The notes under the pieces were generated by a model. It saw only the letters and a list, made by a program, of their open reading frames with translations, was not told the DNA's origin and made no database searches. Source: Acidobacteriota bacterium (lineage in GTDB: Bacteria; Acidobacteriota; Thermoanaerobaculia; Gp7-AA8). Taken from it: a stretch of DNA of 64,000 nucleotides. How positions within the stretch are numbered: position 1 is the stretch's first letter; each line of letters begins with the position of its first letter. The stretch spans positions 375,587 through 439,586 of the forward strand of contig JAFATB010000014.1 in assembly GCA_019244185.1 (NCBI GenBank), given 5' to 3'. Positions 1 to 8,736 of the stretch are shown here, in pieces. The translations under genes and the position numbers were made by a program.

Positions 1-1
1 G

Positions 2-1027
2 CGACTTCTCGCGCTCGGCATCGTGGTGATCCCGCTCGTCGTGATGTGGCTGATCAGCGGCCGCGCGACGAACGTCCACGCGTGGAGCGAGATCCTGCCG
101 ACGACGCCGATGAAGTACGTGGTCGGCCTCGCGGGGCTGCTCGCGGACGGCATGAGCGGGATCGCGTTCCAGGCGCCGTTCTATCTTTTCGGACTCTTCG
201 CGCTGACGCGCTGGCGCCACACGCCGCGCGGCTTTCGCCTCGGCATCCTCGCCAGCCTCCTCTACATCCTCTATCTATTGCCGCGTCCCGAATGGTTCGG
301 CGGCTGGGCGCCGCCGCTGCGCTACGTCGTCTTCGTGATGCCGGTCCTCGCGCTCGGCATCGCGTCGCAGTGGGAGCGGCTCTCGCGCGGCGCGCTCGCC
401 GTCGTCGCGCTCTGGACGGTCGCGCTGGCGATCCACGGCCTCGCGTATCCGTGGCGGCTCTTCCACATCGCGAACGGCGAGAACGCGCTCGGCGAGTGGC
501 TGTCGTCGCTCGCGCGCGCCGACGTCTCGCGCATGTTCCCGAGCTTCATCCGCATGAACCATGCGGCGTGGCTCGGCGCGGGCGCCGTCGTGCTGCTCGC
601 GTTCGCGCTGCGCCGCACGCGCAACGATCTCGCCGTGCCGCTCTTCGCGCTCGCGCTCGCGGCGGGCTTCGCGTACGCGCAGCAGCCGGGGCCGCGCGTC
701 GAGTTCGAGGACATCCATGTCGAACATCACGGCGGCACGCTGTACCCCGAGCTCTACGCCGTCATGCGCGTCACGTATCGCGGCGGCTGGACGCTGAACG
801 CCGGCGACTCGCTGACGTTCCTCGCGCGCGGCGGGCCGTCGACGCTGCACTACATCACCGGCCCCGGCGCGACCATCGAGCTTGCCGGCCGGGCGTATCA
901 CCTCCCGCCGGCTCCCGCGTACACGACGGCGCGCGTCGTGATCCCGCGCGCGGGCCGCGTCACGCTGCGCTGTCTCGACGGCGCGGTGAATCTGGACAGA
1001 ATGGACCATGACGACGACAGACGTTGA
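2..1027 (+). CDS. Membrane protein of the polysaccharide cluster, C-terminal part
   Basis: The frame is open from the first bases, so the true start lies outside the window. What remains has about six hydrophobic segments in the first two thirds, then a soluble beta-rich tail of about 110 residues. The alternating hydrophobic and short polar loops with Arg/Trp caps resemble the C-terminal half of a GT39/ArnT-like or O-antigen-type membrane glycosyltransferase, but the catalytic N-terminus is missing, so no family is assigned. It overlaps the next glycosyltransferase gene by 20 bases and belongs to the same operon. A role in glycan assembly is inferred from context only. Confidence 0.6.
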   Translation, partial: RLLALGIVVIPLVVMWLISGRATNVHAWSEILPTTPMKYVVGLAGLLADGMSGIAFQAPFYLFGLFALTRWRHTPRGFRLGILASLLYILYLLPRPEWFGGWAPPLRYVVFVMPVLALGIASQWERLSRGALAVVALWTVALAIHGLAYPWRLFHIANGENALGEWLSSLARADVSRMFPSFIRMNHAAWLGAGAVVLLAFALRRTRNDLAVPLFALALAAGFAYAQQPGPRVEFEDIHVEHHGGTLYPELYAVMRVTYRGGWTLNAGDSLTFLARGGPSTLHYITGPGATIELAGRAYHLPPAPAYTTARVVIPRAGRVTLRCLDGAVNLDRMDHDDDRR

Positions 1028-1805
1028 TGTCATCGTTCTCGACCTCGACGGCGGCGCGATGCTGCGCGACTGCTTGGGCTCGATCCACGCGCAGAGCGTG
1101 CCGCCGCGGCGCATCGTCGTCTTCGACAACGGGTCGCGCGTGCCGGTCGAAGTCCCCGGCGCGGTCATCCTGCGCAGCGACACCAACCTCGGCTTCGCGC
1201 GCGGCGTGAACGAGGCGTTCGCGCGCACGTCCGCGCCGTACGTCGCGCTGATCAACAACGACGTGGTGCTCGATCGCGACTGGCTCGCGACCGTGCGCGA
1301 CGCGCTCGATCGCGACGAACGCCTCGCCGCCGTGCAGACGCTCATCCGCCGCCCGGACGGTCTCCTCGACGGCGCGGGCATCGACATCAGCGACGGCACC
1401 TATCGTCAGATCGGTCACGCGCAGCCGGTCGGCGCGCCGCTCGCGGTGCCGTGGGGCGTCTCCGCCACCGCCACGCTCTACCGCCGCGCCGCCCTCGGCG
1501 CGCGCGTGTTCGACGAGCGTTTCTTCGCGTACTACGAAGACGTCGAGCTCTGCGCGCGTCTGCGCCGCGACGGTTGGCGCCTCGCGGTGCTGCCGTTCGT
1601 CGAGGCGACGCATCGCGGCTCCGCGACCGGCGCAAAGCTCGGCGCGCGCGCGCTGCGCCTCCGCACGCGCAACCGCTACTTCGTCGCGCGCCTGCACCGC
1701 GGCGTCGGACGCATCCGCGCGCTGCTGTGGGAAGATGCGCGGCTCGCGCTGCGCGGCCGTACCTCGCCGCGCGGCGTCGTCGAAGGCCTATGGTCCAGGT
1801 TGTAG
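1008..1805 (+). CDS. Family 2 glycosyltransferase
   Basis: A 265-residue GT-A fold enzyme that should transfer a sugar from a nucleotide-sugar donor to a growing lipid-linked glycan on the cytoplasmic face. Visible features are the N-terminal nucleotide-binding strand with DNGS near residues 40-43, NND near 83-85 in place of the usual DxD metal motif, and the YYEDVELC block near 175-182 holding the acidic pair of rhamnosyl/GT2 enzymes. It lies inside a run of glycosyltransferases and overlaps both neighbours. Donor and acceptor cannot be read from the sequence. Confidence 0.88.
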   Translation: MTTTDVDVIVLDLDGGAMLRDCLGSIHAQSVPPRRIVVFDNGSRVPVEVPGAVILRSDTNLGFARGVNEAFARTSAPYVALINNDVVLDRDWLATVRDALDRDERLAAVQTLIRRPDGLLDGAGIDISDGTYRQIGHAQPVGAPLAVPWGVSATATLYRRAALGARVFDERFFAYYEDVELCARLRRDGWRLAVLPFVEATHRGSATGAKLGARALRLRTRNRYFVARLHRGVGRIRALLWEDARLALRGRTSPRGVVEGLWSRL

Positions 1806-2878
1806 TTCACACTCCCGACGTCGTCGGCGCGCGCATGGCCGGTCCGGGCATCCGCGCGTGGCATCTCTCGCGCGAGCTCGCGAAGCATTTCCCGACGACG
1901 CTCATCGCGCGGCGCGAAGGCGACGGGCACGCCGCCATCGTCGAACACGGCAGCGACGCCGCGCGGCGTGCGTTGCGTGACGCGGACGTCCTCATCGGCC
2001 AGCCCGCGCGCGGCTTTCGCAAGCGCCGTCGCGCGCAGCGCATCGTGTACGACCTCTTCGATCCGACGGTGCTCGAGCTCCGCGAGTTGTACGGCCACGC
2101 GCCGTCGCCGCGGCAGCGCGTGCATCTCGCCGCGGAATGGTGGCGTCTCGCCGAGGCGCTGCTGCGCGCGGATCTGCTGATGTGCGCGGCGCGGAAGCAG
2201 CGCGCGTTCTACGAGACGCTGCAAGGCGGGGAAGCGCGCTGGATCGAAGTGCCGTTCGGCATCGACCTCGAAGACGCCCGTGCGTGCGCGAAGCCGCAGG
2301 ACAACATCGTGGTGTGGGGCGGCGGGGTGTGGGAGTGGCTCGATCCGGCGACCGCCGTCGACGCCATCGTCCGCGTGAACGCGCACGGCACGCGCGCGCG
2401 CCTCCTCTTCCTCGGGCGCGCGCGGCCGAATCGCAATCTCGTGGATCGCAGACGCGACGATCGCTTCGACGCGCTGCTCGCCCGCGGGCGCGGGCTCGTC
2501 TCGGCGAACGAAGAGTGGATTCCGTACGGCGAGCGGCTCGCGTGGCTGCGCGCGGGCAAAGTCGCTATCATGCTCCACCGTCGTACGGCGGAAGCCGAGT
2601 ACTCGATCCGCACGCGCCTGTTCGATGCGATCGCCGCGGCCGTGCCGGTCGTGGCCACGGAAGGCGGGTTCGCGGCGGAGCTGGTCGCGCGCGAGGGTCT
2701 GGGGATCGTCGTGCCGGCCGAGGACGTCGCGGCGGTCGCGGAAGCGGTGCGGCGGCTGCTGACGGACGACGGTCTGCACTCCGCGTGCGTAGAGAATCTC
2801 GAGCGCATCCGGCCGCGCTTCGCGTGGGAGGTCGTCACGCAACCGCTGGTCGATGCCATCATGCAATGGCAAACCTGA
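1790..2878 (+). CDS. GT4-like glycosyltransferase
   Basis: About 362 residues with a GT-B architecture: an N-terminal acceptor domain and a C-terminal nucleotide-sugar domain containing the GGVWEW strand-loop and a late stretch resembling the GT4 EX7E region (DAIAAAVPVVATEGG, then AAELV). The ATG at 1790 is chosen because it gives the expected N-terminus and a 16-base overlap with the upstream gene; the open frame further upstream is Arg-rich and looks non-coding. Substrate unknown. It is probably translationally coupled within the polysaccharide operon. Confidence 0.85.
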   Translation: MVQVVVHTPDVVGARMAGPGIRAWHLSRELAKHFPTTLIARREGDGHAAIVEHGSDAARRALRDADVLIGQPARGFRKRRRAQRIVYDLFDPTVLELRELYGHAPSPRQRVHLAAEWWRLAEALLRADLLMCAARKQRAFYETLQGGEARWIEVPFGIDLEDARACAKPQDNIVVWGGGVWEWLDPATAVDAIVRVNAHGTRARLLFLGRARPNRNLVDRRRDDRFDALLARGRGLVSANEEWIPYGERLAWLRAGKVAIMLHRRTAEAEYSIRTRLFDAIAAAVPVVATEGGFAAELVAREGLGIVVPAEDVAAVAEAVRRLLTDDGLHSACVENLERIRPRFAWEVVTQPLVDAIMQWQT

Positions 2879-3876
2879 TGATGGATGCTCTTCACGAGCC
2901 GGTCACGCAGCCGCGCACGCGCGCGCTCGACCTCTCCGTGCTCATCGTGACGTGGAACAGCGAGCGCTGGATCGAGCGCTGTCTCCGCGCGCTTCCGGCC
3001 GCGTGCGACGGACTCGACTACGAGGTGCTGATCGCCGACAACGCGTCGACCGATGCCACGCTCGCGCTGGTCGAGACCTCCGACGCGCAGGTATTGCGCG
3101 CGCCGAGCAACGAGGGCTTCGCGAAGGGCACGAACCGCGCGCTGCATGCCGCGCGCGGACGCTACGTCTTCCTGCTCAATCCCGACTGCGAGCTCGCGCC
3201 GCGCGCGCTCACGCAGCTCTTCGACTGGCTCGAGCGCCATCCGCACGCCGCGGGCGCGGTGCCGCTGCTGCTCGATGATGGCGGCGACTCGCAGCGCGAG
3301 TTTCAGCTGCGCCGCCTTCCGACGCTCGGCACGTTCATCGCCGAGGTGCTGCTCCTCGGCAAGGTGTTCCCGAGGAACCGCACGACGGCAAGGTATCGCT
3401 ATCGCGACCTCGATCTCACGGAGCCGCGGCGCATCGAACAGCCGGCGGCGGCGGCGCTGCTGCTGCGGCGCGACGTCGTCGACGCGGTGGGACCGTTCGA
3501 CGAGCAGTTCACGCCGGCGTGGTTCGAGGACGTCGACTACTGCCGGCGCCTCGCGAACGGGCGGAAGGAAATCTGGGTCGTGCCGTCGGCGGAGGCGCGG
3601 CATTTCGGCGGCGCGAGCCTCGAGCATCTCTCATTCGTGCACTTCGCCGACATCTGGTACGCGAACATGTGGCGCTACGCGCGCAAGTGGCTGCGGCCCG
3701 CGCAGGCGGAAGCGCTGCGCTGGGCGATCATCGCCGGGATGCTGCTGCGCTGCGCGGCGGGATTGCTCGGCCTGCGCCCGGAAGGCGTCGCGCGCGCGGA
3801 GGCGTTTCGCGCGTACGCCGGCGTCCTGAGGAGAGCCTTCGAACGATGGGACGACTCGTCTCGGTCGTCCTCGTAA
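2878..3876 (+). CDS. Family 2 glycosyltransferase (rhamnosyltransferase-like)
   Basis: A GT2 enzyme of about 332 residues. Motifs are LIVTWNS near residue 22, ADNAS near 52, LNPDC (DxD equivalent) near 100 and WFEDVDYCRRL near 215, the hallmark order of WcaA/RfbF-like rhamnosyltransferases. Its C-terminus has a hydrophobic amphipathic region that may dock on the membrane. The start is placed at the TGATG junction with the preceding stop; an in-frame ATG at 2866 would add four residues. Second of three GT2 genes in the cluster, so successive sugar additions are likely. Confidence 0.87.
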   Translation: MMDALHEPVTQPRTRALDLSVLIVTWNSERWIERCLRALPAACDGLDYEVLIADNASTDATLALVETSDAQVLRAPSNEGFAKGTNRALHAARGRYVFLLNPDCELAPRALTQLFDWLERHPHAAGAVPLLLDDGGDSQREFQLRRLPTLGTFIAEVLLLGKVFPRNRTTARYRYRDLDLTEPRRIEQPAAAALLLRRDVVDAVGPFDEQFTPAWFEDVDYCRRLANGRKEIWVVPSAEARHFGGASLEHLSFVHFADIWYANMWRYARKWLRPAQAEALRWAIIAGMLLRCAAGLLGLRPEGVARAEAFRAYAGVLRRAFERWDDSSRSSS

Positions 3877-4775
3877 CGTGGAACAGCGCGCCGTATCTGC
3901 GCCGCTGCCTGGAAGGGCTCGCGGGGCAGACGTATCGCGAGACGGAGCTGATCGTCGTCGACAACGCGTCGAGCGATGACTCGGCCGCGATCGTCGCGGC
4001 GCATGCGACGCGCGTCATCCGCAACGATGTGAACCGCGGCTTCAGCGCGGCCGTGAATCAGGCTGTCGCAGTTGCGCGCGGCGAGTACGTGCAGCTCGTC
4101 AATCCCGACTGTTTTCTCACGCCGGACTACATCGCGATGCTCGTCGACGCGCTCGAACGCGCGCCGGGCTTCGGAAGCGCGACCGGCAAGCTCGTACGCG
4201 CGCGCGGCTTCGCCATCGAGCCGGCGGAGGGCATCGACTCGATGGGCATGCGCATGACGCGCAGCGGACGGCATCTGGACATCGAGGAAGACGGCGCAGG
4301 CGGCGAGGTCTTCGGCGTCTCCGGCGCGGCGGCGCTTTATCGGATGTCGTTTCTCCGCGACACCGGCGGCTTCGACGAAGACTTTTTCGCGTACCGCGAG
4401 GACGCGGACCTCGCGTGGCGCGGCCGGCTTTTCGGCTGGCGCGCGCTCTGCGAGCCGCGCGCGGTCGCGTATCACGTGCGCCGAGTGACGCCGGAGACGC
4501 GGCGCGCACTGCCGCCCGAGATCAACTTTCATTCGGTGAAGAATCGTTTTCTGCTGCGACTCAAAAACGAAGGCGCGTACCTCGCGCTGCGCAACGCGCC
4601 CTTCGAGCTCGCGCGCGATCTCGTCGTCCTCGGCGCGGCGCTGACGATCGAGCGCACATCGCTGCCGGCGTTCGCGTGGCTCTGGCGCAATCGCAAACGC
4701 ATCGCTGGGAAACGCCGCGCGATTCAGTCGCGGCGTGTCGTCACCGATCGCGAGCTGGCGAGGTGGTTCCGATGA
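3846..4775 (+). CDS. Family 2 glycosyltransferase
   Basis: A 309-residue GT2 protein with LVTWNS at the N-terminus, VVDNASSDDS near residue 38, LVNPDC near 85 and a FFAYREDADLAWRG block near 180, the usual GT2 nucleotide, metal and acceptor motifs. The ATG at 3846 follows a good AGGAG site (about 3829-3833) and lies 31 bases inside the previous gene. Its stop overlaps the next start as ATGA, which suggests translational coupling. The specific sugar is unknown. Confidence 0.88.
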   Translation: MGRLVSVVLVTWNSAPYLRRCLEGLAGQTYRETELIVVDNASSDDSAAIVAAHATRVIRNDVNRGFSAAVNQAVAVARGEYVQLVNPDCFLTPDYIAMLVDALERAPGFGSATGKLVRARGFAIEPAEGIDSMGMRMTRSGRHLDIEEDGAGGEVFGVSGAAALYRMSFLRDTGGFDEDFFAYREDADLAWRGRLFGWRALCEPRAVAYHVRRVTPETRRALPPEINFHSVKNRFLLRLKNEGAYLALRNAPFELARDLVVLGAALTIERTSLPAFAWLWRNRKRIAGKRRAIQSRRVVTDRELARWFR

Positions 4776-5848
4776 GGCTCGCGATTCTCGGCACGCGCGG
4801 CGTGCCGCCGAACTACGGCGGCTTCGAGACGTTCGCCGCGGAGCTGTCGACGCGGCTCGTCGCGCGCGGACACGAGGTGTTCGTTTACTGCCGCGAGCGC
4901 GGCGAACCAACATGGAACGGCGTGCATCGCATCGAGCTGCCGGCGATCGGCCACAAGTACCTCGAGACGGTTTCGCACGCGTGGCTCTCCGCGGTCGATG
5001 CGCTGCGCAGAAACTTCGACGCGGTGCTGGTCTGCAACGCCGCGAACGCGTTCGTGCTGCCGCTGCTGCGCGCCGCGCGCATCCCGGCCGCGATCAACGT
5101 GGACGGCATCGAGCGCCGCCGCCGCAAGTGGAACCTCCTCGGGCGCGCGGTGTACGCGATCGGCGAGGCGTTCTCCGTCAGCTTCGCGAACGCCGTCATC
5201 GCGGACGCGGAGGTCATCGCGAGCTACTACCGCGAACAGTACGGCGCCGCGCCGATCGTGATTCCGTACGGCTCGGAGTTCCCGCGCGAGGAAGACTCCG
5301 ACGTGCTGGCGCGGCTCGGGCTGCGTCCGCGCGAGTACGTGCTGTACGTCAGCCGCTTCGAGCCGGAGAACAATCCGCTCGAGGTGGTGCAGGCGTTTGC
5401 GCGTCTCAAGGGCGCGCCGCCGCTGGTGATGGTCGGCAAGGCGCTCTACGCACCCGCGCTTGCCGCCGAGCTTGCGCGCCATGCAAACGAGCGCGTTCGT
5501 TTCCCCGGCGCACTCTACGGTGCCGACTACCGGACGCTGCAGCGGAACGCGCTGCTGTACATCCAGGCCACGGAAGTCGGCGGCACGCATCCGGCGCTCA
5601 TCGAGGCGATGGCCTCGGGCGGCGCCGTGCTCGCGCACGATACGCCGGAGAACCGGGAAGTCGGCGGCGATGCCGTCGGTTACTTCCGGCTCCGGCCCGT
5701 CGAGACGCTCTCCGGCACACTTCAGGAATGGCTCTCGAACCCGACGCACCGCGAGCGGTTCCGCTCGCTGGCGCGCGCGCGGGCAGCGGAGCGATACTCC
5801 TGGGAACGCGTCACGGACGCCTACGAACGGCTCTTCGAGAGCCTCTAG
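4772..5848 (+). CDS. DUF1972/GT4 glycosyltransferase
   Basis: A 358-residue GT-B enzyme beginning MRLAILGTRGVPPNYGGFET, the signature of DUF1972, the N-terminal domain of rhamnosyltransferase-like GT4 enzymes. The C-terminal GT1/GT4 domain has VLYVSRFEPENN (donor phosphate loop, near residue 188) and TEVGGTHPALIEAMASG (EX7E-type donor region, near 268). It probably adds a deoxyhexose or hexose to the lipid-linked repeat unit. It is the last glycosyltransferase before the priming enzyme, with a 38-base gap to it. Confidence 0.9.
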   Translation: MRLAILGTRGVPPNYGGFETFAAELSTRLVARGHEVFVYCRERGEPTWNGVHRIELPAIGHKYLETVSHAWLSAVDALRRNFDAVLVCNAANAFVLPLLRAARIPAAINVDGIERRRRKWNLLGRAVYAIGEAFSVSFANAVIADAEVIASYYREQYGAAPIVIPYGSEFPREEDSDVLARLGLRPREYVLYVSRFEPENNPLEVVQAFARLKGAPPLVMVGKALYAPALAAELARHANERVRFPGALYGADYRTLQRNALLYIQATEVGGTHPALIEAMASGGAVLAHDTPENREVGGDAVGYFRLRPVETLSGTLQEWLSNPTHRERFRSLARARAAERYSWERVTDAYERLFESL

Positions 5849-5886
5849 ACGTTCCGCTGCCGCGTTGCGTATAGAGAAACGACGGC

Positions 5887-7332
5887 ATGCTGAAGCAGAA
5901 AGCGCGGATGGTGGCGAGGATCGTTTACGCGAGCGATCTCGCGCTGACGACGGTCGCCTTCTTCACCGCGTTTTTCCTGCGCGACCTCCTGCTTCCGCGC
6001 CTCGCTCCCGGCCAGTTCCCCACCGGCCTCTTTCCGCTCACCGACTACCTCAAGATCTACCCATTGGTGCTGATCATCTGGTCGGTGCTGCTGTTCACCT
6101 ACGACAGCTATCACTCGCATCGCACCGTGCCGCTGACGCGCGAGGCGCTGACGACGGTGCGCGTCGTCATCTCGGGCAACGTCATCCTGGCCACGCTCGC
6201 GTACCTCCTGCCGCTGCGGCAGCTCTCGCGCTCGTGGTTCGTGCTCTTCGGCGTGCTGGCGGCGACGCTGCTCGTGGCCGAGAAGATCGGCGTGCGCGCG
6301 CTGGCGCGGTGGGTCCGCTCGAAGGGTCTCAACTATCGAACGGTGCTCATCGTCGGCACCGGCCGCCGCGCCACCGACATCGCGCGCATGATCGTCGGCC
6401 ACAAGTACTGGGGCTACAAGATCCTCGGATTCGTCTCCGACGGCCACCATCTGTCGAACGGCTGGACGCGCTACCGCATCTTCGGCAGCGTCCCCGATCT
6501 GCGCCGCATCCTCGAAACGAGCGAGATCCCCGAGCCGATCGACGAAGTCGTCTTCGCCGTCACGCGCAAGAAGCTCGACGAGATGAAGCAGATCTTCCTG
6601 CTCTGCGAGGAGCTCGGCATCCGCACGCGCGTGGCGATGAACATCTTCCACAACCGCGTCGCGCGCGTGGAGCTCGAAGAGCTGGAAGGCGTTCCGTTCC
6701 TCACGTTCACGACCACGCCGTCGAACGAGACGCAGCTCGCCGCGAAGCGCGCGCTCGACATCGCCATCTCGCTGATGCTGCTCGTGCTCACCGGTCCGGT
6801 GATCGCGATCGCTGCTCTCGCGATCCGGCTCTCGTCGCCCGGCTCGATCGTCTTCCGGCAGAAGCGCATCGGTCTCAACGGTCGCAGCTTCACGCTCTAC
6901 AAGTTCCGCACGATGATCGAGGACGCGCACGCGCGCCGCGAAGAAGTCGCGCACCTCAACGCGATGAACGGCCCGGTCTTCAAGGCGAAGGACGACCCGC
7001 GCGTGACGCCGGTCGGGCGTTGGTTACGAAGGTTCTCGCTCGACGAGCTGCCGCAGCTCTGGAACGTGCTCAAAGGCGACATGAGCCTCGTCGGCCCGCG
7101 CCCGCCCATCCCCGAGGAAGTGGCGTCGTATCACCGCTGGCACCGCCGGCGGCTGTCGATGAAGCCGGGACTCACGTGCCTCTGGCAGATCAGCGGCCGC
7201 AACGAGATCGCCGACTTCGATCGCTGGATGCAGCTCGACCTGCAGTACATCGACAACTGGTCGCCGTCGCTCGATCTCAAGATCCTGCTGCGGACCATTC
7301 CCGCGGTGCTCTCCGGAAAAGGCGCGTCATAA
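5887..7332 (+). CDS. Undecaprenyl-phosphate sugar phosphotransferase (polyprenyl glycosylphosphotransferase)
   Basis: A 481-residue WbaP/WcaJ-type initiating transferase: it moves a sugar 1-phosphate from a UDP-sugar to undecaprenyl phosphate in the inner membrane. Four or five N-terminal membrane helices (to about residue 150) are followed by a Rossmann-like CoA-binding-type domain and the catalytic bacterial sugar transferase domain from about residue 284. That domain shows AAKRALDI, FRQKRIGLNG, the KFRTM box near 339, FSLDELPQLWN near 383, SLVGPRPP near 400 and CLWQISGRN near 430. Full length. It defines the cluster as a lipid-carrier glycan pathway (exopolysaccharide or O-antigen). Confidence 0.93.
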   Translation: MLKQKARMVARIVYASDLALTTVAFFTAFFLRDLLLPRLAPGQFPTGLFPLTDYLKIYPLVLIIWSVLLFTYDSYHSHRTVPLTREALTTVRVVISGNVILATLAYLLPLRQLSRSWFVLFGVLAATLLVAEKIGVRALARWVRSKGLNYRTVLIVGTGRRATDIARMIVGHKYWGYKILGFVSDGHHLSNGWTRYRIFGSVPDLRRILETSEIPEPIDEVVFAVTRKKLDEMKQIFLLCEELGIRTRVAMNIFHNRVARVELEELEGVPFLTFTTTPSNETQLAAKRALDIAISLMLLVLTGPVIAIAALAIRLSSPGSIVFRQKRIGLNGRSFTLYKFRTMIEDAHARREEVAHLNAMNGPVFKAKDDPRVTPVGRWLRRFSLDELPQLWNVLKGDMSLVGPRPPIPEEVASYHRWHRRRLSMKPGLTCLWQISGRNEIADFDRWMQLDLQYIDNWSPSLDLKILLRTIPAVLSGKGAS

Positions 7333-7333
7333 T
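7328..7333 (+). promoter_or_regulatory. -10-like box CATAAT, 8 nt before start codon
   Basis: CATAAT overlaps the stop of the sugar transferase gene and ends 8 bases before the ATG of the decarboxylase. There is no Shine-Dalgarno site, so the transcript would be nearly leaderless. I saw no clear -35. Confidence 0.4.
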
Positions 7334-7341
7334 CGCGCCTC

Positions 7342-8727
7342 ATGAAGCTCGATCCAACCTCTGACGAGTTCCGCGCCGCCGCTCACCGCGCGGTCGACTG
7401 GATCGCCGACTACCTCGATCACATCCGCGACTACGACGTGCTCTCGCGCGTGCAGCCGGGTGACATTGAGAAGCAGTTCGCGGCGCAAGCGTCCGAGGAT
7501 GGCAAGCCGTACGACGAGCTGCTGCGCGACTTCGAGACGAAGATCGTTCCCGGCATCACCCACTGGAACCATCCCGCGTTCTTCGCCTACTTCAGCAACA
7601 CCGGCTCGCAAGCCGGCATCCTCGGCGAGCTGCTCTGCGCCGCGCTCAACGGCAACGGCATGCTCTGGAAGACATCGCCGTCGCTGACCGAGCTCGAGAC
7701 GCTGTCCTTGCGCTGGCTGCGCGACGCGCTCGGCCTGCCGAACGATCTCTTCGGGATCATCAACGATACCGCGTCGATCAACGTGTTTTTCGCGCTCGCG
7801 GCGGCCCGCGAAGCGTTGGGTCTCGACATCCGCGGCAAAGGGATGACCGGCCGCGATCTGCCGCCGCTGCGCGTGTACTGCTCGGAGCACGCGCATTCGT
7901 CCGTCGACAAAGCCGCGCTCGCGCTCGGCTTCGGGCAGACCGCGATCGTGCACATCGCCAGCGGTGACGACTTCCGCATGCGTCCCGAAATGCTCGCGGA
8001 AGCGATCGCGCGCGACCGTGCGGCGGGCGCGCTGCCGTGCGCGGTCGTGGCGACGCTCGGCACGACGTCGACGGTCGCCATCGATCCGCTGCCGGAGATC
8101 GCCGCCATCGCGAAGCGCGAGCATTGCTGGCTGCACGTCGACGCCGCGTACGCCGGCTCCGCCGCGATCGTGCCGGAGTTTCAGTGGCTGTGGCGCGGCA
8201 TCGAGCACGCCGACTCGATCGTCGTGAATCCGCACAAGTGGCTCTTCACGCCGATGGACTGCAGCGTCCTCTACACGAAGCGCCCGGACGTGCTGCGGCA
8301 GACGTTCTCGCTCGTGCCGGAGTATCTGAAGACAACCGACACCGCCGAGATCAACTACATGGACTACGGCCTGCAGCTCGGCCGCCGCTTCCGGGCGTTG
8401 AAACTCTGGCTCGTCCTCGAGCACTACGGCCTCGAGCGGATGCGCAACACGCTGCGCGATCACGTGCGCTTCGCCGAGCGCCTCGCGGACGAGCTGCGCA
8501 AACGCAACGACGTCGAACTGCTCGCGCCGCAGTCGTTCAGCGTGGTCGTGTTCCGTCTCAAAGCGGGCGACGACGCGACGATGCAGCTGATGGAACGCAT
8601 GAACGCCACCGGCAAGCTGTTCGTCTCGCACACGAAGATGCGCGGCCAGTACGGGATCCGTGTCGCGATCGGCAACGGTGCGACGGAATGGGAGGACGTC
8701 GCGCAGGTCCTCGCGTTTTTGGGCTGA
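7342..8727 (+). CDS. PLP-dependent group II decarboxylase (aromatic-L-amino-acid decarboxylase-like)
   Basis: 461 residues, the usual length of the DDC/TDC family, which removes the carboxyl group of aromatic amino acids or related substrates using pyridoxal phosphate. The family pattern runs throughout: THWNHPAFFAYF near residue 72, LHVDAAYAG with the cofactor-binding Asp267, and NPHKWLFTPMDCS with the Schiff-base Lys299. Substrate choice (Phe/Tyr/Trp/DOPA) cannot be settled. It begins 9 bases after the sugar transferase but appears to have its own promoter box. It converges on recQ. Confidence 0.92.
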   Translation: MKLDPTSDEFRAAAHRAVDWIADYLDHIRDYDVLSRVQPGDIEKQFAAQASEDGKPYDELLRDFETKIVPGITHWNHPAFFAYFSNTGSQAGILGELLCAALNGNGMLWKTSPSLTELETLSLRWLRDALGLPNDLFGIINDTASINVFFALAAAREALGLDIRGKGMTGRDLPPLRVYCSEHAHSSVDKAALALGFGQTAIVHIASGDDFRMRPEMLAEAIARDRAAGALPCAVVATLGTTSTVAIDPLPEIAAIAKREHCWLHVDAAYAGSAAIVPEFQWLWRGIEHADSIVVNPHKWLFTPMDCSVLYTKRPDVLRQTFSLVPEYLKTTDTAEINYMDYGLQLGRRFRALKLWLVLEHYGLERMRNTLRDHVRFAERLADELRKRNDVELLAPQSFSVVVFRLKAGDDATMQLMERMNATGKLFVSHTKMRGQYGIRVAIGNGATEWEDVAQVLAFLG

Positions 8728-8736
8728 CGCCCCGCG

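Noticed and set aside
2209..3627. Long open frame on the minus strand opposite glycosyltransferase genes (and many similar ones across the window)
   Set aside because: In very GC-rich DNA the reverse frames of real genes stay open. These are Arg-rich, lack recognisable domains and lie fully over well-supported genes.
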